In this document: positions 31,997-42,297 of the stretch, piece after piece
Layout: every line of letters starts with the position of its first letter
How positions within the stretch are numbered: position 1 is the stretch's first letter
NCBI GenBank assembly: GCA_002238505.1
Contig: MPMM01000010.1
Location: 1 to 64,000 of the forward strand
DNA from: SAR202 cluster bacterium bin22
GTDB taxonomy: Bacteria > Chloroflexota > Dehalococcoidia > Lucifugimonadales > UBA3495
Direction: 5' to 3'
DNA length: 64,000 nucleotides
The notes under the pieces: model-generated
Told to the model about the DNA's origin: nothing
Databases searched by the model: none
What the model saw: the letters and a program-made list of their open reading frames with translations, nothing else
Translations under genes and position numbers: made by a program

Positions 31997-32548
31997 TCAG
32001 TCTCCGGCAGCCCGCCGGTAAGTCAACCAGACCATTCCGTTGTCGTAGGACCGGCAGCCGGCCAGGGTTAGTTTCATCTCCGGCGAAGGCGGCGGGAACA
32101 TTGGTATGCCCTCTCCCAGGATTATTGGAAGGATGAAGAACTCAAACCGGTCAATCAGGTCAAGGCGCAGGAACTCCCTCACCAGTTGGCCTCCCCCCAC
32201 CAGCCAGATGTTCCCCTTGTCGGCGGCCTTGAGCTGGCCCACGAAGGCGGCCATGTCCGCTCCATCAACGAAACGTACATTCTCGTCCCGTTCACCGGCC
32301 CTGGTGCGAGAAAAGACAAAGCCGTCGGTTCCCGGGTAGGGATAGTCCACACCAAAGGACAGCACCTGTTCGTAGGTGACTCGCCCCATCAGCACCGTGC
32401 CCACACCGGCGATGAACTCGCCGTAGCCGTAGTCCTTGTCCGGGCCATCCCCCGGTTCAGGAATGTCGTCCAGCCAGTCCACGGCCCCATCGACGCGGGC
32501 GATATACCCGTCCAGGCTGGCGGCGATATACAGGATAACTTCAGGCAC
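31997..32548 (-). CDS. dihydrofolate reductase family protein (RibD-like)
   Basis: 183 residues with the reductase fold shared by DHFR and the RibD C-terminal domain. M-P-E-V-I-L-Y-I-A-A-S-L-D-G-Y-I-A (1-17), G-T-V-L-M-G-R-V-T-Y-E near 50-60, I-W-L-V-G-G-G-Q-L-V (about 114-123) and the final strand L-T-Y-R-R. It should bind NADPH; the substrate could be a pterin, a flavin precursor or something else. It ends 174 bases before the malic enzyme start on the same strand; the membrane-protein gene before it ends 27 bases upstream, so those two may be co-transcribed. Confidence 0.85.
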   Translation of the reverse strand: MPEVILYIAASLDGYIARVDGAVDWLDDIPEPGDGPDKDYGYGEFIAGVGTVLMGRVTYEQVLSFGVDYPYPGTDGFVFSRTRAGERDENVRFVDGADMAAFVGQLKAADKGNIWLVGGGQLVREFLRLDLIDRFEFFILPIILGEGIPMFPPPSPEMKLTLAGCRSYDNGMVWLTYRRAAGD

Positions 32549-32575
32549 TGGTGGTTCCCCCTGTTTAACCCAGGA

Positions 32576-33220
32576 TCAGCCCTGGCGGGCCGAGCGGTAT
32601 TGCAGCCCCGTCCGGATGTTCCACCACACTATGAAAGGAGTTATGACCACCGTGGGCAGTATCCAGGCAATCCAGGGCGGGTTAGTCTCCACGTTGACCA
32701 CCAGCACGGCGGTCACGGTGGCGATGGTGCCAGCCAGCATGTTGGTCAGGTGGCGGGAAATGCGCCGGCCGCCGGTGGCCCGACGCAGGCGGTGGTAGAG
32801 GCCATCAGCTACGCCCAGGGCGACGGCAATGCCGGCAAACAGGGACATGGTGACCCACTGGGAATCTCCGGAGCTGAACAGCACCCCCGCGTAAACTCCC
32901 ATGCCGAGGCCGGTGGTCAGCATTATAGCGGTGGAAGCCCAGTCAACGGCGTGGGGAATGCCCCGCCGGTTACGGGCAAATCGCCAGCCAGCAAATACCA
33001 GGTAGAAGCTGAAGAAAGCGATTAGCAGAAGAAATATGCTTGCCCCCAGGAGAGCCAGGGGTATTGCAGTCAGGAACACCAGGGTCATGCCTATGGCGTA
33101 AACCCTTCCCGACCGGACGTGCCACTTTTGCCCCTTGGAAGTAAAAACGGCGATCACAGCAGTGACCAGGGCTACGGATCCCGCGCCTATGTGGAGAGTC
33201 AGGAGGACGGCGCTCAGCAT
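32576..33220 (-). CDS. DUF2306-like membrane protein
   Basis: 214 residues and six or seven membrane helices. L-L-T-L-H-I-G-A-G-S-V-A-L-V-T-A (about 5-20), K-G-Q-K-W-H-V-R-S-G-R-V-Y-A (about 30-43) and a late H-R-L-R-R are the usual His-bearing landmarks of the DUF2306 group, whose function is unknown; the conserved histidines resemble haem ligands, which is inference only. AAGGAG lies 6 bases before the ATG at 33220, so the longer frame to 33244 is rejected. It immediately precedes the DHFR-like gene on the same strand. Confidence 0.78.
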   Translation of the reverse strand: MLSAVLLTLHIGAGSVALVTAVIAVFTSKGQKWHVRSGRVYAIGMTLVFLTAIPLALLGASIFLLLIAFFSFYLVFAGWRFARNRRGIPHAVDWASTAIMLTTGLGMGVYAGVLFSSGDSQWVTMSLFAGIAVALGVADGLYHRLRRATGGRRISRHLTNMLAGTIATVTAVLVVNVETNPPWIAWILPTVVITPFIVWWNIRTGLQYRSARQG

Positions 33221-33302
33221 GGATCGCTCCTTGATCGAGTACACCCGTCAGCGATAAGCACGGTTGAAATCGGGCGAAGGGAGGAAATACAGAGGCGAGG
33301 TT

Positions 33303-34175
33303 CTAACGCCGGTCCGAGTCCGGACGCGTACCCTGTCGCTGGCGCCGCACCACCACCGTATCGCAGATCAGGTCGTGAACGCTCCGCCGGTCTTCCCTGA
33401 ACAGGACAAACAAGAAAATGAACCCCAGGGTCAGGTTGGCGGAGAGCGCTGTAAGAAAGTGGCGGGCCAGGGCGCGAACAAACCCAACCCGCGATCCGTC
33501 GGTCCTCACGACGTAAAGGCCAAAGGCGCGTTTGCCCACGGTTGTGGCCAGGTAGGTTATCAGGCCGGTGTGGTAGGCCATATTGATGAACAGCACCAGT
33601 ACCTGCAGTCGGTCATACCCCTCAGGAGGGTCCAGTATCTGGTCAAAGTTCTCGGGTACGGGCTGCCCCAGCATCATCCAGACAAAAACCAGCGGAAACA
33701 CCACCACCAGGAAATCAATCAGGAAGGCCAGCGCCCTGAATATAAACCCGCCCGGGCTGCCCAGCTCAAGAGCGGCCGGCCATTCACGGTCAGGCCGCTC
33801 AACATGTCCCGTCAGAATGGGAAATCCACAGGCGAAGCAGAACGCCGCATCGGGGTCATTCGGCCGGTGACACCGTGGACAGATAACTATGCTGGGCGTC
33901 GGGGCAGCCGGGGTTTCCGGCGTCTCGGGAGCAGTAGGCGGCGCCTCGGTGGTTGCCGCAGGCTGGGGTGCAGGCTGGGGTGATGGAAGCGTATCCGGCG
34001 CGGCCGGAGGGACAGAAGCCACCTCCGCCAGGTTCTGCCCGCAGTTGCCGCAGAATCTGTTGCCCGGCGCGAATGGGTGCATGCAATTAGGACACTGAAA
34101 CTGAAGCCGCGTCCCGCACGACTGGCAGGACACGACTCCGTCAGCTACTTCCGCACCGCAATTATGGCAATTCAT
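33303..34175 (-). CDS. zinc-ribbon and RDD-domain membrane protein
   Basis: 290 residues. Three C-x2-C zinc-ribbon units (C-H-N-C ... C-Q-S-C; C-P-N-C ... C-G-N-C; C-P-R-C ... C-F-A-C) flank a Pro/Ala/Thr-rich linker (about 55-95). From about residue 140 an RDD domain follows with four membrane helices (F-I-F-R-A-L-A-F-L-I-D ... G-K-R-A-F-G-L-Y-V-V ... R-S-V-H-D-L-I-C-D-T-V-V-V), the classic R-D-D layout. Membrane-embedded with a cytosolic zinc module; function unknown. ATG at 34175 versus TTG two codons earlier is undecided; no good ribosome site is visible. Confidence 0.85.
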   Translation of the reverse strand: MNCHNCGAEVADGVVSCQSCGTRLQFQCPNCMHPFAPGNRFCGNCGQNLAEVASVPPAAPDTLPSPQPAPQPAATTEAPPTAPETPETPAAPTPSIVICPRCHRPNDPDAAFCFACGFPILTGHVERPDREWPAALELGSPGGFIFRALAFLIDFLVVVFPLVFVWMMLGQPVPENFDQILDPPEGYDRLQVLVLFINMAYHTGLITYLATTVGKRAFGLYVVRTDGSRVGFVRALARHFLTALSANLTLGFIFLFVLFREDRRSVHDLICDTVVVRRQRQGTRPDSDRR

Positions 34176-34226
34176 AGGCAAAAGTCGGTGATCTGGACGC
34201 CCCAGGGTACAAACGGCCCCATACTG

Positions 34227-35960
34227 CTACCGCGTGACCGCGCCCTCGGCAGCCGAGGATACCAGCTTGGCGTACTTGGCCAGTACCCCGGTGGTGTACT
34301 TGGGTGGGATGGGTTGCCAGGCCGCCTGCCGGTCGGACATCTCTTCCTCCGTCAGCCGGACATTCAGCTGCCGGTTGGGAATGTCCAGGGTTACTATGTC
34401 GCCCTCGCGCAGCAGGCCAATGGGGCCCCCAACTGCCGCTTCCGGCGCCACGTGGCCCACCATCGGGCCGTGGGACGCGCCCGAGAATCGACCGTCGGTA
34501 ACCAGGGCCACCGAGTCGCCCAGTCCCTGCCCGATCAGCGCGCCGGTTACGGCCAGCATTTCCCGCATTCCGGGGCCGCCCTTGGGTCCCTCGTACCGGA
34601 TAATTACGATGTCGCCCTCGTTGATTTCGCCCCGCTGGATGGCCTGGAAGGCCGGCTCTTCCTGCTCAAACACCCGGGCCGGACCTTCGTAAACCTTTTC
34701 CTGGTGACCCGCAACCTTGATGACCGCTCCGTCGGGGGCCAGGTTGCCCCTCAAGATGGCCAGGCCGCCGGTAGGGCCGCGCGGGCTCTCCGGCCGGTAA
34801 ATGACCGGCTGGTCGTCAGTGGTGGGCATATCGGCCACGTTTTCGGCCAGGGTCCTGCCGGTGACCGTCATTGCGTCCCCATGGAGCAGGCCCGCCTCCA
34901 GCATTCGCTTGGCCACCAGGGAAACCCCGCCGTAGCGATGCAGGTCGGCCATAACGTACCTGCCGCCGGGACGCATGTCTGAGATGTAGGGAGTGCTTCG
35001 GCTGATGCGGTCAAAGTCGTCCAGGCTCAGGTCAACACCCGCTTCGTTGGCAATGGCCATCAGGTGCAGCACGGCATTGGTGGACCCGCCCATGGCCAGC
35101 ACCACCGTAATGGCGTTCTCAAAGGCCTTGCGCGTCATTATGTCCCGGGGGCGCACATCCTCTTCCAGCAGGCGCAGCAGCACGCTGCCCGCCTTGCGAG
35201 CCTCGTCCACCTTGCGGGGGTCAATGGCGGGAATTGACGCGTCCCCCGGCAGGGACATGCCCATGATCTCAATGGCGGTGGACATGGTGTTGGCAGTAAA
35301 GAGACCGGCGCAGGAACCCTCCCCCGGGCAGGCAACGCACTCCAGGGCGGTCAGTTCCTCGCGGGTGATGCTGCCCTTCGCGTAGGCGCCCACCGCCTCG
35401 AACACGTCCTGGATGTTCACGTCGTTGCCCTGGTACTGGCCCGGCATAATCGTGCCGCCGTAGATGAATATGGACGGCACGTTGAGTCGGGCAATGGCCA
35501 TCATGCACCCGGGCATGTTCTTGTCGCAGCCAGCGATGGTAACCAGGCCGTCCATGCGCTCCCCGAAGGTGACCACCTCGATGGAGTCGGCGATGACTTC
35601 GCGGCTGACGAGGGAGGCTTTCATCCCCTCGGTGCCCATGGAAATGCCGTCGCTGACGGTTATGGTTCCGAACTCGAAGGGAGTGCCCTCGGCCTGCCGG
35701 ATCCCCTCCTTGGCGGCCTGCGCGAAGCGGGACAGGTGGACGTTACAGGGAGTAACGTCGCTGGCCAGGTTGGCAATGGCCACAAAGGGTTTGTCCAGGT
35801 CCTCCTGGGTCAACCCCATGGCCAGCAGCATAGCCCGGGCGGGAGCGCGCTCTGGGCCCTGGGTTACGTCGTTGCTCCGGTGCTTCATGCGCGCCACAGT
35901 GGCGGCGTCGCGCGTTGTTGTCTGGGTGGCGCCGGTATCGGTATCGGTAACAGTAGTCAC
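34227..35960 (-). CDS. ilvD: dihydroxy-acid dehydratase
   Basis: 577 residues; converts 2,3-dihydroxy-isovalerate and its homologue to the 2-keto acids of valine and isoleucine synthesis. Fe-S cluster cysteines are seen in [16 protein letters not shown] and [13 protein letters not shown]; the C-terminal [11 protein letters not shown] and [10 protein letters not shown] are the family blocks. The first ~25 residues (Thr/Asp-rich) are extra. GTG start with GGAGGAGG upstream and a promoter at 36005-36034. Cytosolic; no other ilv gene is adjacent. Confidence 0.93.
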   Translation of the reverse strand: MTTVTDTDTGATQTTTRDAATVARMKHRSNDVTQGPERAPARAMLLAMGLTQEDLDKPFVAIANLASDVTPCNVHLSRFAQAAKEGIRQAEGTPFEFGTITVSDGISMGTEGMKASLVSREVIADSIEVVTFGERMDGLVTIAGCDKNMPGCMMAIARLNVPSIFIYGGTIMPGQYQGNDVNIQDVFEAVGAYAKGSITREELTALECVACPGEGSCAGLFTANTMSTAIEIMGMSLPGDASIPAIDPRKVDEARKAGSVLLRLLEEDVRPRDIMTRKAFENAITVVLAMGGSTNAVLHLMAIANEAGVDLSLDDFDRISRSTPYISDMRPGGRYVMADLHRYGGVSLVAKRMLEAGLLHGDAMTVTGRTLAENVADMPTTDDQPVIYRPESPRGPTGGLAILRGNLAPDGAVIKVAGHQEKVYEGPARVFEQEEPAFQAIQRGEINEGDIVIIRYEGPKGGPGMREMLAVTGALIGQGLGDSVALVTDGRFSGASHGPMVGHVAPEAAVGGPIGLLREGDIVTLDIPNRQLNVRLTEEEMSDRQAAWQPIPPKYTTGVLAKYAKLVSSAAEGAVTR

Positions 35961-36004
35961 GGGGGACCTCCTCCCTCTAGGTTCACCCTCAGGTAAGCAA
36001 CGCC

Positions 36005-36034
36005 ATTATAGTCCGCTGGCTGTTGCAGGGACAA
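36005..36034 (-). promoter_or_regulatory. promoter of ilvD
   Basis: Minus-strand TTGTCC (36029-36034) and TATAAT (36005-36010), 18 bases apart, about 45 bases before the GTG start. Confidence 0.55.
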
Positions 36035-36088
36035 GGTGACATCAACCAGGGCAATCGCGCTTCAGAGATTTCGTCGTCACGCAAGAAT

Positions 36089-36255
36089 TAGGTGGCATCT
36101 TCAAAAGCTGAGTTTCGTCTTTCCGGCGAAAGCCGGAATCCAGATCCGTCATGTCAATGGGAGATATGCTAAGCGATATACCAGGACTCTGGTATATCGC
36201 CTGTTTATTCCCTATACCTGGCCGGCAGTAATGGCTAATTTGACGACACCTCCTA
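36089..36255. mobile_element. MITE-like element, family A copy 2
   Basis: 163-bp interior flanked by TA on both sides (36089-36090 and 36254-36255). Same palindromes as copy 1 (TTTCCGGCGAAAGCCGGAAT; GATATACCAG). The left end is diverged (GGTGGCATCTTCAAAAG), the right end intact (TTTGACGACACCTCC). Confidence 0.75.
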
Positions 36256-36276
36256 AAGTCCAAATCTAAAACGCGA

Positions 36277-36306
36277 TTGCCCTGGAGCCTTCCTTTCGTC
36301 TATATT
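36277..36306 (+). promoter_or_regulatory. promoter of lipoprotein cluster
   Basis: TTGCCC (36277-36282), 18 bases, TATATT (36301-36306), 34 bases before the first lipoprotein ATG. Confidence 0.5.
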
Positions 36307-36340
36307 AGGGCCGGCTTCAAGACCAGCACAAAGGAAATCG

Positions 36341-38143
36341 ATGTCATTACACAGACCCCTCCTGTTCATACTGCTGTTTGCCAGCCTGACTGCCTTCATG
36401 GCAGTGGCCTGCCAAAGCGAAGAAAGTCCGGCAGCCTCCCCTCCATTACCTACACCACAGCTTCCGGCTCCACCGCCCTCCCCAACCCCAGCGGAACAAG
36501 CCCCCAGAACCGCCGAAGCTCCGACCGCCCCAGGAAGTCCAACGGCGCAAAGCCAGGGCATCCAGGCGCCGACGGTTTTCGCGCCGGTACGGGCCAACAC
36601 GCCCACCCCCTGGCCCACGCCCAACCTGGACGCCACCGTGGCTGCCGAGGTCCGGTTAAGGTTGCTGATTGAGGAACAGGTAAGGGCCACGCTGGAGGCT
36701 GAAGCAACCCCCGTGCCCACCGAGCCTCCGCCCAGGACTCTCTTCCTGCAGGTCCAACAGCCTCAGGAGCCCATCCTGGCTGGCCAGGACATCCATCTGG
36801 ATTTCAGCGTTACCAATCAGCTGTCAGTCCCCGTCCATGAGGTCAATATCGAGTTTGTGGTAACCGGGGCAGGGCGCATCTCTTATATTTACTCTGAACG
36901 GGAAGCGTGTCGTGTCGGGGTCTGCAGCTTTCGGATGCTGGAAAGCGGCGAAGTGGCCACCGGGAGTGTCTCTCTGGGTACCGAAATTAGTCTTGAGAAG
37001 GCCCTCAACCTTGACCTCGACGCAACCTGGCATCTTCAAAACTCACAGGCCATGGCCTCCCACGCCAGCGCCAGCGTGGAACTGGTTCACGACGACTCGC
37101 CAGGGATGCTCCTCTGGTCCACCCCGGTAGATGCCTTGCAAATGGAATGTGGCAAGGGAATCGATGCAGACGCTCAGGTGGTATTCGCGACCTTTGGCGA
37201 TAAGCTGGTAGCCCTTTCCAGGACCCAGGGGGAACTGCTCTGGACATCCGATGCCGGCGGCCAGGTCCTGGATCCCGCGGCTTTCGACGGAAATGTGCTG
37301 GTCCAGGTTGCGGGCGAGGCCGGCGGCGAAGGTCCGCGGAGTGTCCTTCGCTCCCTCAACGCTTCGACCGGAACCGTCAACTGGGAACATCAGGCATCAG
37401 GACCGGTTAAGCGACCCCACCTGGTTCACGAAGGCGAAGTCTATTTCGTGGAATACGTGGAACCGCCCGGCGGCTCGGGACACTACAGTCAACTCGTGGC
37501 CCTTGAGGCTGCTACCGGAAGCCTGGTCTGGCAGTACCGGTTTGACGGAGCAGCCACTACAGCGGCGGTACACTCCCAGGGATACCTCTACCTCAGCACC
37601 AGCGAACTTGGGCCAAACTACCTTTACGCCTTCGACCCGGCCGAAGGGCAACTGGTCCGGTACTTCGAATCAGGTATCCAGGCGGCCTCGGTCCCCCTGG
37701 TGTTCGAGGGCAACGCATACCTGGTTTCTTCCGAGGGCATATTGCACTCCTTTGACCTGACCACCGGAAATCAAAGGTGGCGACTTGACCACGCGGACAA
37801 GATGACCGGACCGCCCCTACAGGCCAACCAGTTTGTGTTTGTCACGGCGGCAGTCAAGGAGAACCAGGACGCCCGGTTCCTGTACGGCGTGGTGATGGAG
37901 ACCGGAATGTGGGGCTGGGCCTTCGGCGTTTCCGGGCTTGGTGAAACAGTCTCGGTATCCGGGGACCGCGTTTATGCCATTAGTCCCCAAAAACTGAGGT
38001 CAATGAATGCTGCCGAACTTGAAGAGAGCTGGCAGGCCACCTACGGATATATCTGCGGTCCCGTCAAAGTGCACGACGGGGTACTGTACGGACGTACTCT
38101 CTGGGGCGGCGAACATAGGGTTCTTGCCCTTCGGGCCGACTAA
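36341..38143 (+). CDS. PQQ-type beta-propeller lipoprotein 1
   Basis: 600 residues. Signal peptide with lipobox A-V-A-C (Cys about 24), a Pro/Thr-rich stalk (about 30-85), a short helix A-T-V-A-A-E-V-R-L-R-L-L, a CARDB-like beta domain with one disulfide-type Cys pair (about 125-245), then a propeller of repeats such as L-N-A-S-T-G-T-V-N-W-E and L-E-A-A-T-G-S-L-V-W-Q, each a PQQ/BamB-like blade. Membrane-anchored and outside the cell; it may bind polymers or be part of a surface complex. First of four tandem paralogues. AAAGGAAA precedes the ATG. The stop TAA lies on the TA of a MITE. Confidence 0.82.
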   Translation: MSLHRPLLFILLFASLTAFMAVACQSEESPAASPPLPTPQLPAPPPSPTPAEQAPRTAEAPTAPGSPTAQSQGIQAPTVFAPVRANTPTPWPTPNLDATVAAEVRLRLLIEEQVRATLEAEATPVPTEPPPRTLFLQVQQPQEPILAGQDIHLDFSVTNQLSVPVHEVNIEFVVTGAGRISYIYSEREACRVGVCSFRMLESGEVATGSVSLGTEISLEKALNLDLDATWHLQNSQAMASHASASVELVHDDSPGMLLWSTPVDALQMECGKGIDADAQVVFATFGDKLVALSRTQGELLWTSDAGGQVLDPAAFDGNVLVQVAGEAGGEGPRSVLRSLNASTGTVNWEHQASGPVKRPHLVHEGEVYFVEYVEPPGGSGHYSQLVALEAATGSLVWQYRFDGAATTAAVHSQGYLYLSTSELGPNYLYAFDPAEGQLVRYFESGIQAASVPLVFEGNAYLVSSEGILHSFDLTTGNQRWRLDHADKMTGPPLQANQFVFVTAAVKENQDARFLYGVVMETGMWGWAFGVSGLGETVSVSGDRVYAISPQKLRSMNAAELEESWQATYGYICGPVKVHDGVLYGRTLWGGEHRVLALRAD

Positions 38144-38307
38144 GGGGCGTCGTCAAGAGCCGAGTTTCGTCTTTCCGGCGAAAGCCGGAATCCAGATCCG
38201 TCAAGCAAATGGGTGATATGCTCCGCGATATACCAGGTTTCTGGTATAACGCCTGTTTATACCCGATACCTGACCGGCAGTAATGGCTAATTTGACGACA
38301 CCCCCTA
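38141..38307. mobile_element. MITE-like element, family A copy 3
   Basis: TA (38141-38142), left end AGGGGCGTCGTCAAGAG, palindromic interior, right end TTTGACGACACCCCC, TA (38306-38307). The left TA is the first two bases of the preceding gene's stop codon TAA. It separates lipoprotein 1 from lipoprotein 2. Confidence 0.8.
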
Positions 38308-38405
38308 AGGCCAGTTGAAACACAGCCCAGGTCATGGGGAGGCTTCGGGACCTGAATTGGACGCCAACAAACTTGGGCAAGAGCGGCTAAGGGGGTAACG
38401 CGTTA

Positions 38406-40196
38406 ATGCGTGGAAAACTTTGTGCCGGCCTGGCCATAGCCGGCTGTTTCCTGTTGCTGGCGGCTACCGCCTGTAACAGCAACCAGCAGACCAGCGCCCC
38501 GGGTTCCGTCCCGGTACCTGCGGCAACCGTTGCCGACACCCCTGCCCCTGAGCCTCCTGGAATTGCAATGGACACTGACTCGCCACCTTCCACCGCCAGC
38601 CATCCCACGGCGACTGCTCCGCCGCCAGTCACCCCCGCCAGCCGGCCTACCAGGCCTCCGTTCATCCCTGTGCCAACGCCCGACATTCCCGCCACCGTCG
38701 CCGCCGAGGTCCACATCCGGCGGCAGGTCGCGGAACAGGTAAGTGCCGCCCTGGCAGCGCAATCCACCCCCACGCCGCCTCCGCCTGCGCTGGAAGGCCC
38801 GCTGGTAGAACTCTTCCTGCCGCCTGGCCCATTGACAGCCGGTAACCACCCCACGCTGGAGTTCACGGTCACCAACCGGTTGGCCGACCCCGTACACGAC
38901 CTGAGCATCGAATTCGCCCCCTCCTGGCCCAGCAAGCTGCATGACTTGACCATCCACGGGGGAGACTGCATCGACCTGGTCTGCCAGGTCTCCACGCTGG
39001 CCGGCAATGCGTCGGTTGGCGGCCAGGCAACACTGACGGTGGAACTCAGCCTTGAGACCGAACTCTCACTTGAAGCTACAGCTTCCTGGCACAGTGGCGA
39101 CTCGCAGACAAGGGCATTCTTCACCCAGTTATCCAGGGAAACCCGGCAGGGAGAAGGACCAGGTTCAACCCTGTGGCAGTCCCCCGCGCCATCCCAAATT
39201 GGCACGTGCGAAAAAACAGCAGTGGTGGACTACGAGGCTGTCTATGCCACGGTGGGCGAAATGCTCTACGCATTCTCCAGGACCACCGGCAATGTCCTTT
39301 GGAAATTTGAGGCAGACGATTCCCTCAGTTCACCCGCCGTGTCCGGAAACAGCATCTTCTTTACAACCACGGTGAGGAAAGGCGCCCGCAGCCACGAGAT
39401 GTACCTTTACTCCCTGAATACCGCCACTGGCTCCATAAACTGGCGCAGCCCCCTGGAACCTGGAATTGACCAGAGCCTCCCACTGGTACATGAAAGAGCC
39501 GTTTACGTTACTGTGCGGGGCCCCTTGGTAAACAATGCCACCGAAGTCGGCCACCTCATGTCCTTTGATGCCTTAACCGGAGTCCTGAACTGGAGTCTTC
39601 AGGTCGAAAAGGGAGGAAGTACCCCGCCAATGGTGTCCGACGGGAGAATCTATTTCTCTAATTCGACCAACCTCTTCCTGGTCGACCACGAGTCTGGCCA
39701 GTTGGAACGCAAATATACCGCTTCCGGGTACATTTTCGCCCCGCCCGTCCTGCGTGGCACAAGAGCCTACATTATTAGCGGCGGTGGCTCCATCTATTCC
39801 TGGGATTACGCGGCCAACGAAATTGACTGGGAATACAAGCCGGTCGGCGGCAAAGTCTTAGACGAACCGGTGGTATCCGATCGGTACATTTACTTTCTCA
39901 TTTACGATGACGTCGCCGAACAGCGGCTCACCTTGGAGGCGCTGGATATCGCCACCGGCGCTCCTGTGTGGAAATACCAGCCCGGTTCTTCGCTGTGGAA
40001 TCCCTCGGTTGCCAATGGCCGGGTGTACGTCGCTTCCTGGGACAGTCTGGCCTCCCTTGACGCGGAGACTGGCCAAACTCACTGGGCCGCCTACTATCAA
40101 TACTTCTGCGACTTCGTGACCGAAGCTGACGGCGTCCTGTACGTGCGTTCCACCTACGACAACCAGAAGAGGCTCCTCGCCCTCCGGGGCGATTAA
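38406..40196 (+). CDS. PQQ-type beta-propeller lipoprotein 2
   Basis: 596 residues. Lipobox A-A-T-A-C (Cys about 24), a Pro/Thr stalk with P-D-I-P-A-T-V-A-A-E-V-H-I-R-R-Q, a CARDB-like domain with C-I-D-L-V-C, and a beta-propeller with blades ending in L-N-W/L-W-K-(F/Y) (for example T-T-G-N-V-L-W-K-F-E and A-T-G-A-P-V-W-K-Y-Q). Same architecture as its three neighbours, about one third identical by eye. Extracytoplasmic, lipid-anchored. It is the first gene of the downstream three-gene unit, with AAGGGGG before the ATG; lipoprotein 3 starts 7 bases after its stop. Confidence 0.82.
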   Translation: MRGKLCAGLAIAGCFLLLAATACNSNQQTSAPGSVPVPAATVADTPAPEPPGIAMDTDSPPSTASHPTATAPPPVTPASRPTRPPFIPVPTPDIPATVAAEVHIRRQVAEQVSAALAAQSTPTPPPPALEGPLVELFLPPGPLTAGNHPTLEFTVTNRLADPVHDLSIEFAPSWPSKLHDLTIHGGDCIDLVCQVSTLAGNASVGGQATLTVELSLETELSLEATASWHSGDSQTRAFFTQLSRETRQGEGPGSTLWQSPAPSQIGTCEKTAVVDYEAVYATVGEMLYAFSRTTGNVLWKFEADDSLSSPAVSGNSIFFTTTVRKGARSHEMYLYSLNTATGSINWRSPLEPGIDQSLPLVHERAVYVTVRGPLVNNATEVGHLMSFDALTGVLNWSLQVEKGGSTPPMVSDGRIYFSNSTNLFLVDHESGQLERKYTASGYIFAPPVLRGTRAYIISGGGSIYSWDYAANEIDWEYKPVGGKVLDEPVVSDRYIYFLIYDDVAEQRLTLEALDIATGAPVWKYQPGSSLWNPSVANGRVYVASWDSLASLDAETGQTHWAAYYQYFCDFVTEADGVLYVRSTYDNQKRLLALRGD

Positions 40197-40203
40197 CCAC
40201 GCG

Positions 40204-42297
40204 ATGAACAACCGGACGCCGACAAGTCTGCTCAAAACCCTTCCAACCCTGGCAGCCCTGTCCGCCCTGGCGCTGTTAACCCTGGCCGGCTGCAACGGTA
40301 ACAATCCAGCCGTTGCCACCCCGGCCCTTCCCGAATCCCAGCGTCAGGCCCCGCCAGCCACTCCCACGGCTGATGCCCGCCTGGTCCCACCCTCCAACAC
40401 GCCGGAGTCTCCAGCGTCAGCAGTTCAGGTTCCCACCGCCGTGGTTCAAACCCCCACCCCCGTAGTTCTCACCCTGGCAGCTACGCCCACGGTGAATCCC
40501 GAAATCCAGTTCCGCGAAATCATCGCCGCCAGGGTCAAGGCAACGCTGGATGCCTGGGCAAGCTTTACACCCACACCCACGGCCGTTCCCCCACCGACGC
40601 CCGCTCCTGCCGTGACACCCCTTCCCACACTGATACCCACGCCCACGCCCACACCAGCGCCCACCGCTACTCCCATTCCCACACCGGCTCCCGCTCCCAC
40701 CGTTACACCGGCCCCCGTACCGCTACCCACCCCTGCGCCCGTCCCCCGCCCCCTCCCCACACCGCCTCCCGCCCCCACCGTAACACCGGCCCCCGTCCCG
40801 CTACCCACCCTTGCGCCTGTCCCCAGCCCCATCCCCACTTCCCCCCAGTCGCCGCCCGCCAGGTTAAGCGTAACCCTCGAGCAGGCACAGGAGGGAAAGG
40901 CCGTGTCCGGTGAGGAATTGACCGTCCTGATAACCGTGAAAAACCCGTCTCCTCAACCCGTTCACGCCATAACCCTGGACTTCGAGATGGAGGAACCTGG
41001 ACAGTTCGTATCCGCCTCCCTGGACCGGGGAAACTGCCAGGAACTCTCCTGTGAAATAAGTTCCATTGACGGCCGTGACTCGGTTGCCGGCCAAATCAAA
41101 ATCAAGCAGCCCTTTGCATTTGACGTCGAAGCCAGGTTGGACGGCAGGGCAGCCTGGCGGCAGGGCGACTCCCCTCTCCGTTACACCTACTACCACATTA
41201 GCGTTCAGCTGGACAACAGCCATCTCCCAGGAGGCCTGGTTTGGGCTACCGGCCCCGTCGGAAATTCCTTGTCAAACCGACTCCCCCCATCGGTGGGTCC
41301 GGACGCGATTTATGCCTGGTTCGGCCAGAGATTGCTGTCCATATCCCGGGTAACCGGAGAGAGCCTGTGGCAAAAGGCGATTGCGTCCTACACCTTTGAT
41401 CCGCTGCTATGGGAGGACCGCATCATATTCCGGTCCAGGCCAGCGGACGACGATGGAAGGTTTATGGGGTACATTCATTCATTGGACGCCGCAACGGGCG
41501 AACTGGTCTGGAGCCACCCTTTGGATGGCGTAGTCCTTGGCCCAGCCCTGGTTTACAACGGGGCCTTGTATTTCAACGTCATCGATCGGGGCCAGGGTCG
41601 GGACTCCGACTACGGCTACCTGGTATCCTTGGACATTGCCACCGGAAAGCTGAACTGGGAACAACGCTTCGAGCAAAGACTCTGGTCCCCTCCAGTGGCT
41701 CACGCCGGCAAAATCTACGTTGCTTCCCGACGCTACCACCCGGGCAGTATCTACTCCGTCGAACCCGAGTCAGGCTCAGCAACCCTGCTGCACCAAACGA
41801 CCGTCGGCACAACTGAACCCCTTCTGTTTGCCTTGGGGAAAATCTTTATGTTGACAGAAATGGGAACCATTATTGCCCTCGATTTTTCATCGGGCGAAGA
41901 GGTTTGGAGATACCAGCCCGAGGATCACGTCTGGCAGACACCGGTATATTCGCAGGGAAAGGTCCATATGATAGTCTTCAAGGAATCCGTTGGGGACTAC
42001 GCCGCTGTTCACGTTCTCGATGCAGCGTCGGGCAGGCTCAAATGGAAGTACGAGCCCGGAAGGCAGATATCCTCTTATACGGTCCTGGATGACCTGATAT
42101 TCGTGTCAACCTATACCCACCTTGTTGCCCTGGACTCCGCAACGGGCAGTCAACTATGGCAGAAGGCCTACCAGGGCATATACAGTCCCCTGGCCAGGGC
42201 TGATGGGATTCTTTATGGTCAGGGATTCGCGGAAAAGGGCGGTTTCCAGGCCTTCGCCATCCGGCTTTCCGCTCCCGGCACCGAGGACGGAAGGTAA
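40204..42297 (+). CDS. PQQ-type beta-propeller lipoprotein 3
   Basis: 697 residues, the longest of the four because of a 120-residue stalk of [11 protein letters not shown] repeats (about 110-215). Signal peptide with lipobox T-L-A-G-C (Cys about 30), helix [23 protein letters not shown]-like domain with C-Q-E-L-S-C, and propeller blades [20 protein letters not shown] and [10 protein letters not shown]. Starts 7 bases after lipoprotein 2 without its own ribosome site, implying coupled translation. The stalk repeats nearly duplicate at DNA level, a likely source of length variation. Confidence 0.82.
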   Translation: MNNRTPTSLLKTLPTLAALSALALLTLAGCNGNNPAVATPALPESQRQAPPATPTADARLVPPSNTPESPASAVQVPTAVVQTPTPVVLTLAATPTVNPEIQFREIIAARVKATLDAWASFTPTPTAVPPPTPAPAVTPLPTLIPTPTPTPAPTATPIPTPAPAPTVTPAPVPLPTPAPVPRPLPTPPPAPTVTPAPVPLPTLAPVPSPIPTSPQSPPARLSVTLEQAQEGKAVSGEELTVLITVKNPSPQPVHAITLDFEMEEPGQFVSASLDRGNCQELSCEISSIDGRDSVAGQIKIKQPFAFDVEARLDGRAAWRQGDSPLRYTYYHISVQLDNSHLPGGLVWATGPVGNSLSNRLPPSVGPDAIYAWFGQRLLSISRVTGESLWQKAIASYTFDPLLWEDRIIFRSRPADDDGRFMGYIHSLDAATGELVWSHPLDGVVLGPALVYNGALYFNVIDRGQGRDSDYGYLVSLDIATGKLNWEQRFEQRLWSPPVAHAGKIYVASRRYHPGSIYSVEPESGSATLLHQTTVGTTEPLLFALGKIFMLTEMGTIIALDFSSGEEVWRYQPEDHVWQTPVYSQGKVHMIVFKESVGDYAAVHVLDAASGRLKWKYEPGRQISSYTVLDDLIFVSTYTHLVALDSATGSQLWQKAYQGIYSPLARADGILYGQGFAEKGGFQAFAIRLSAPGTEDGR

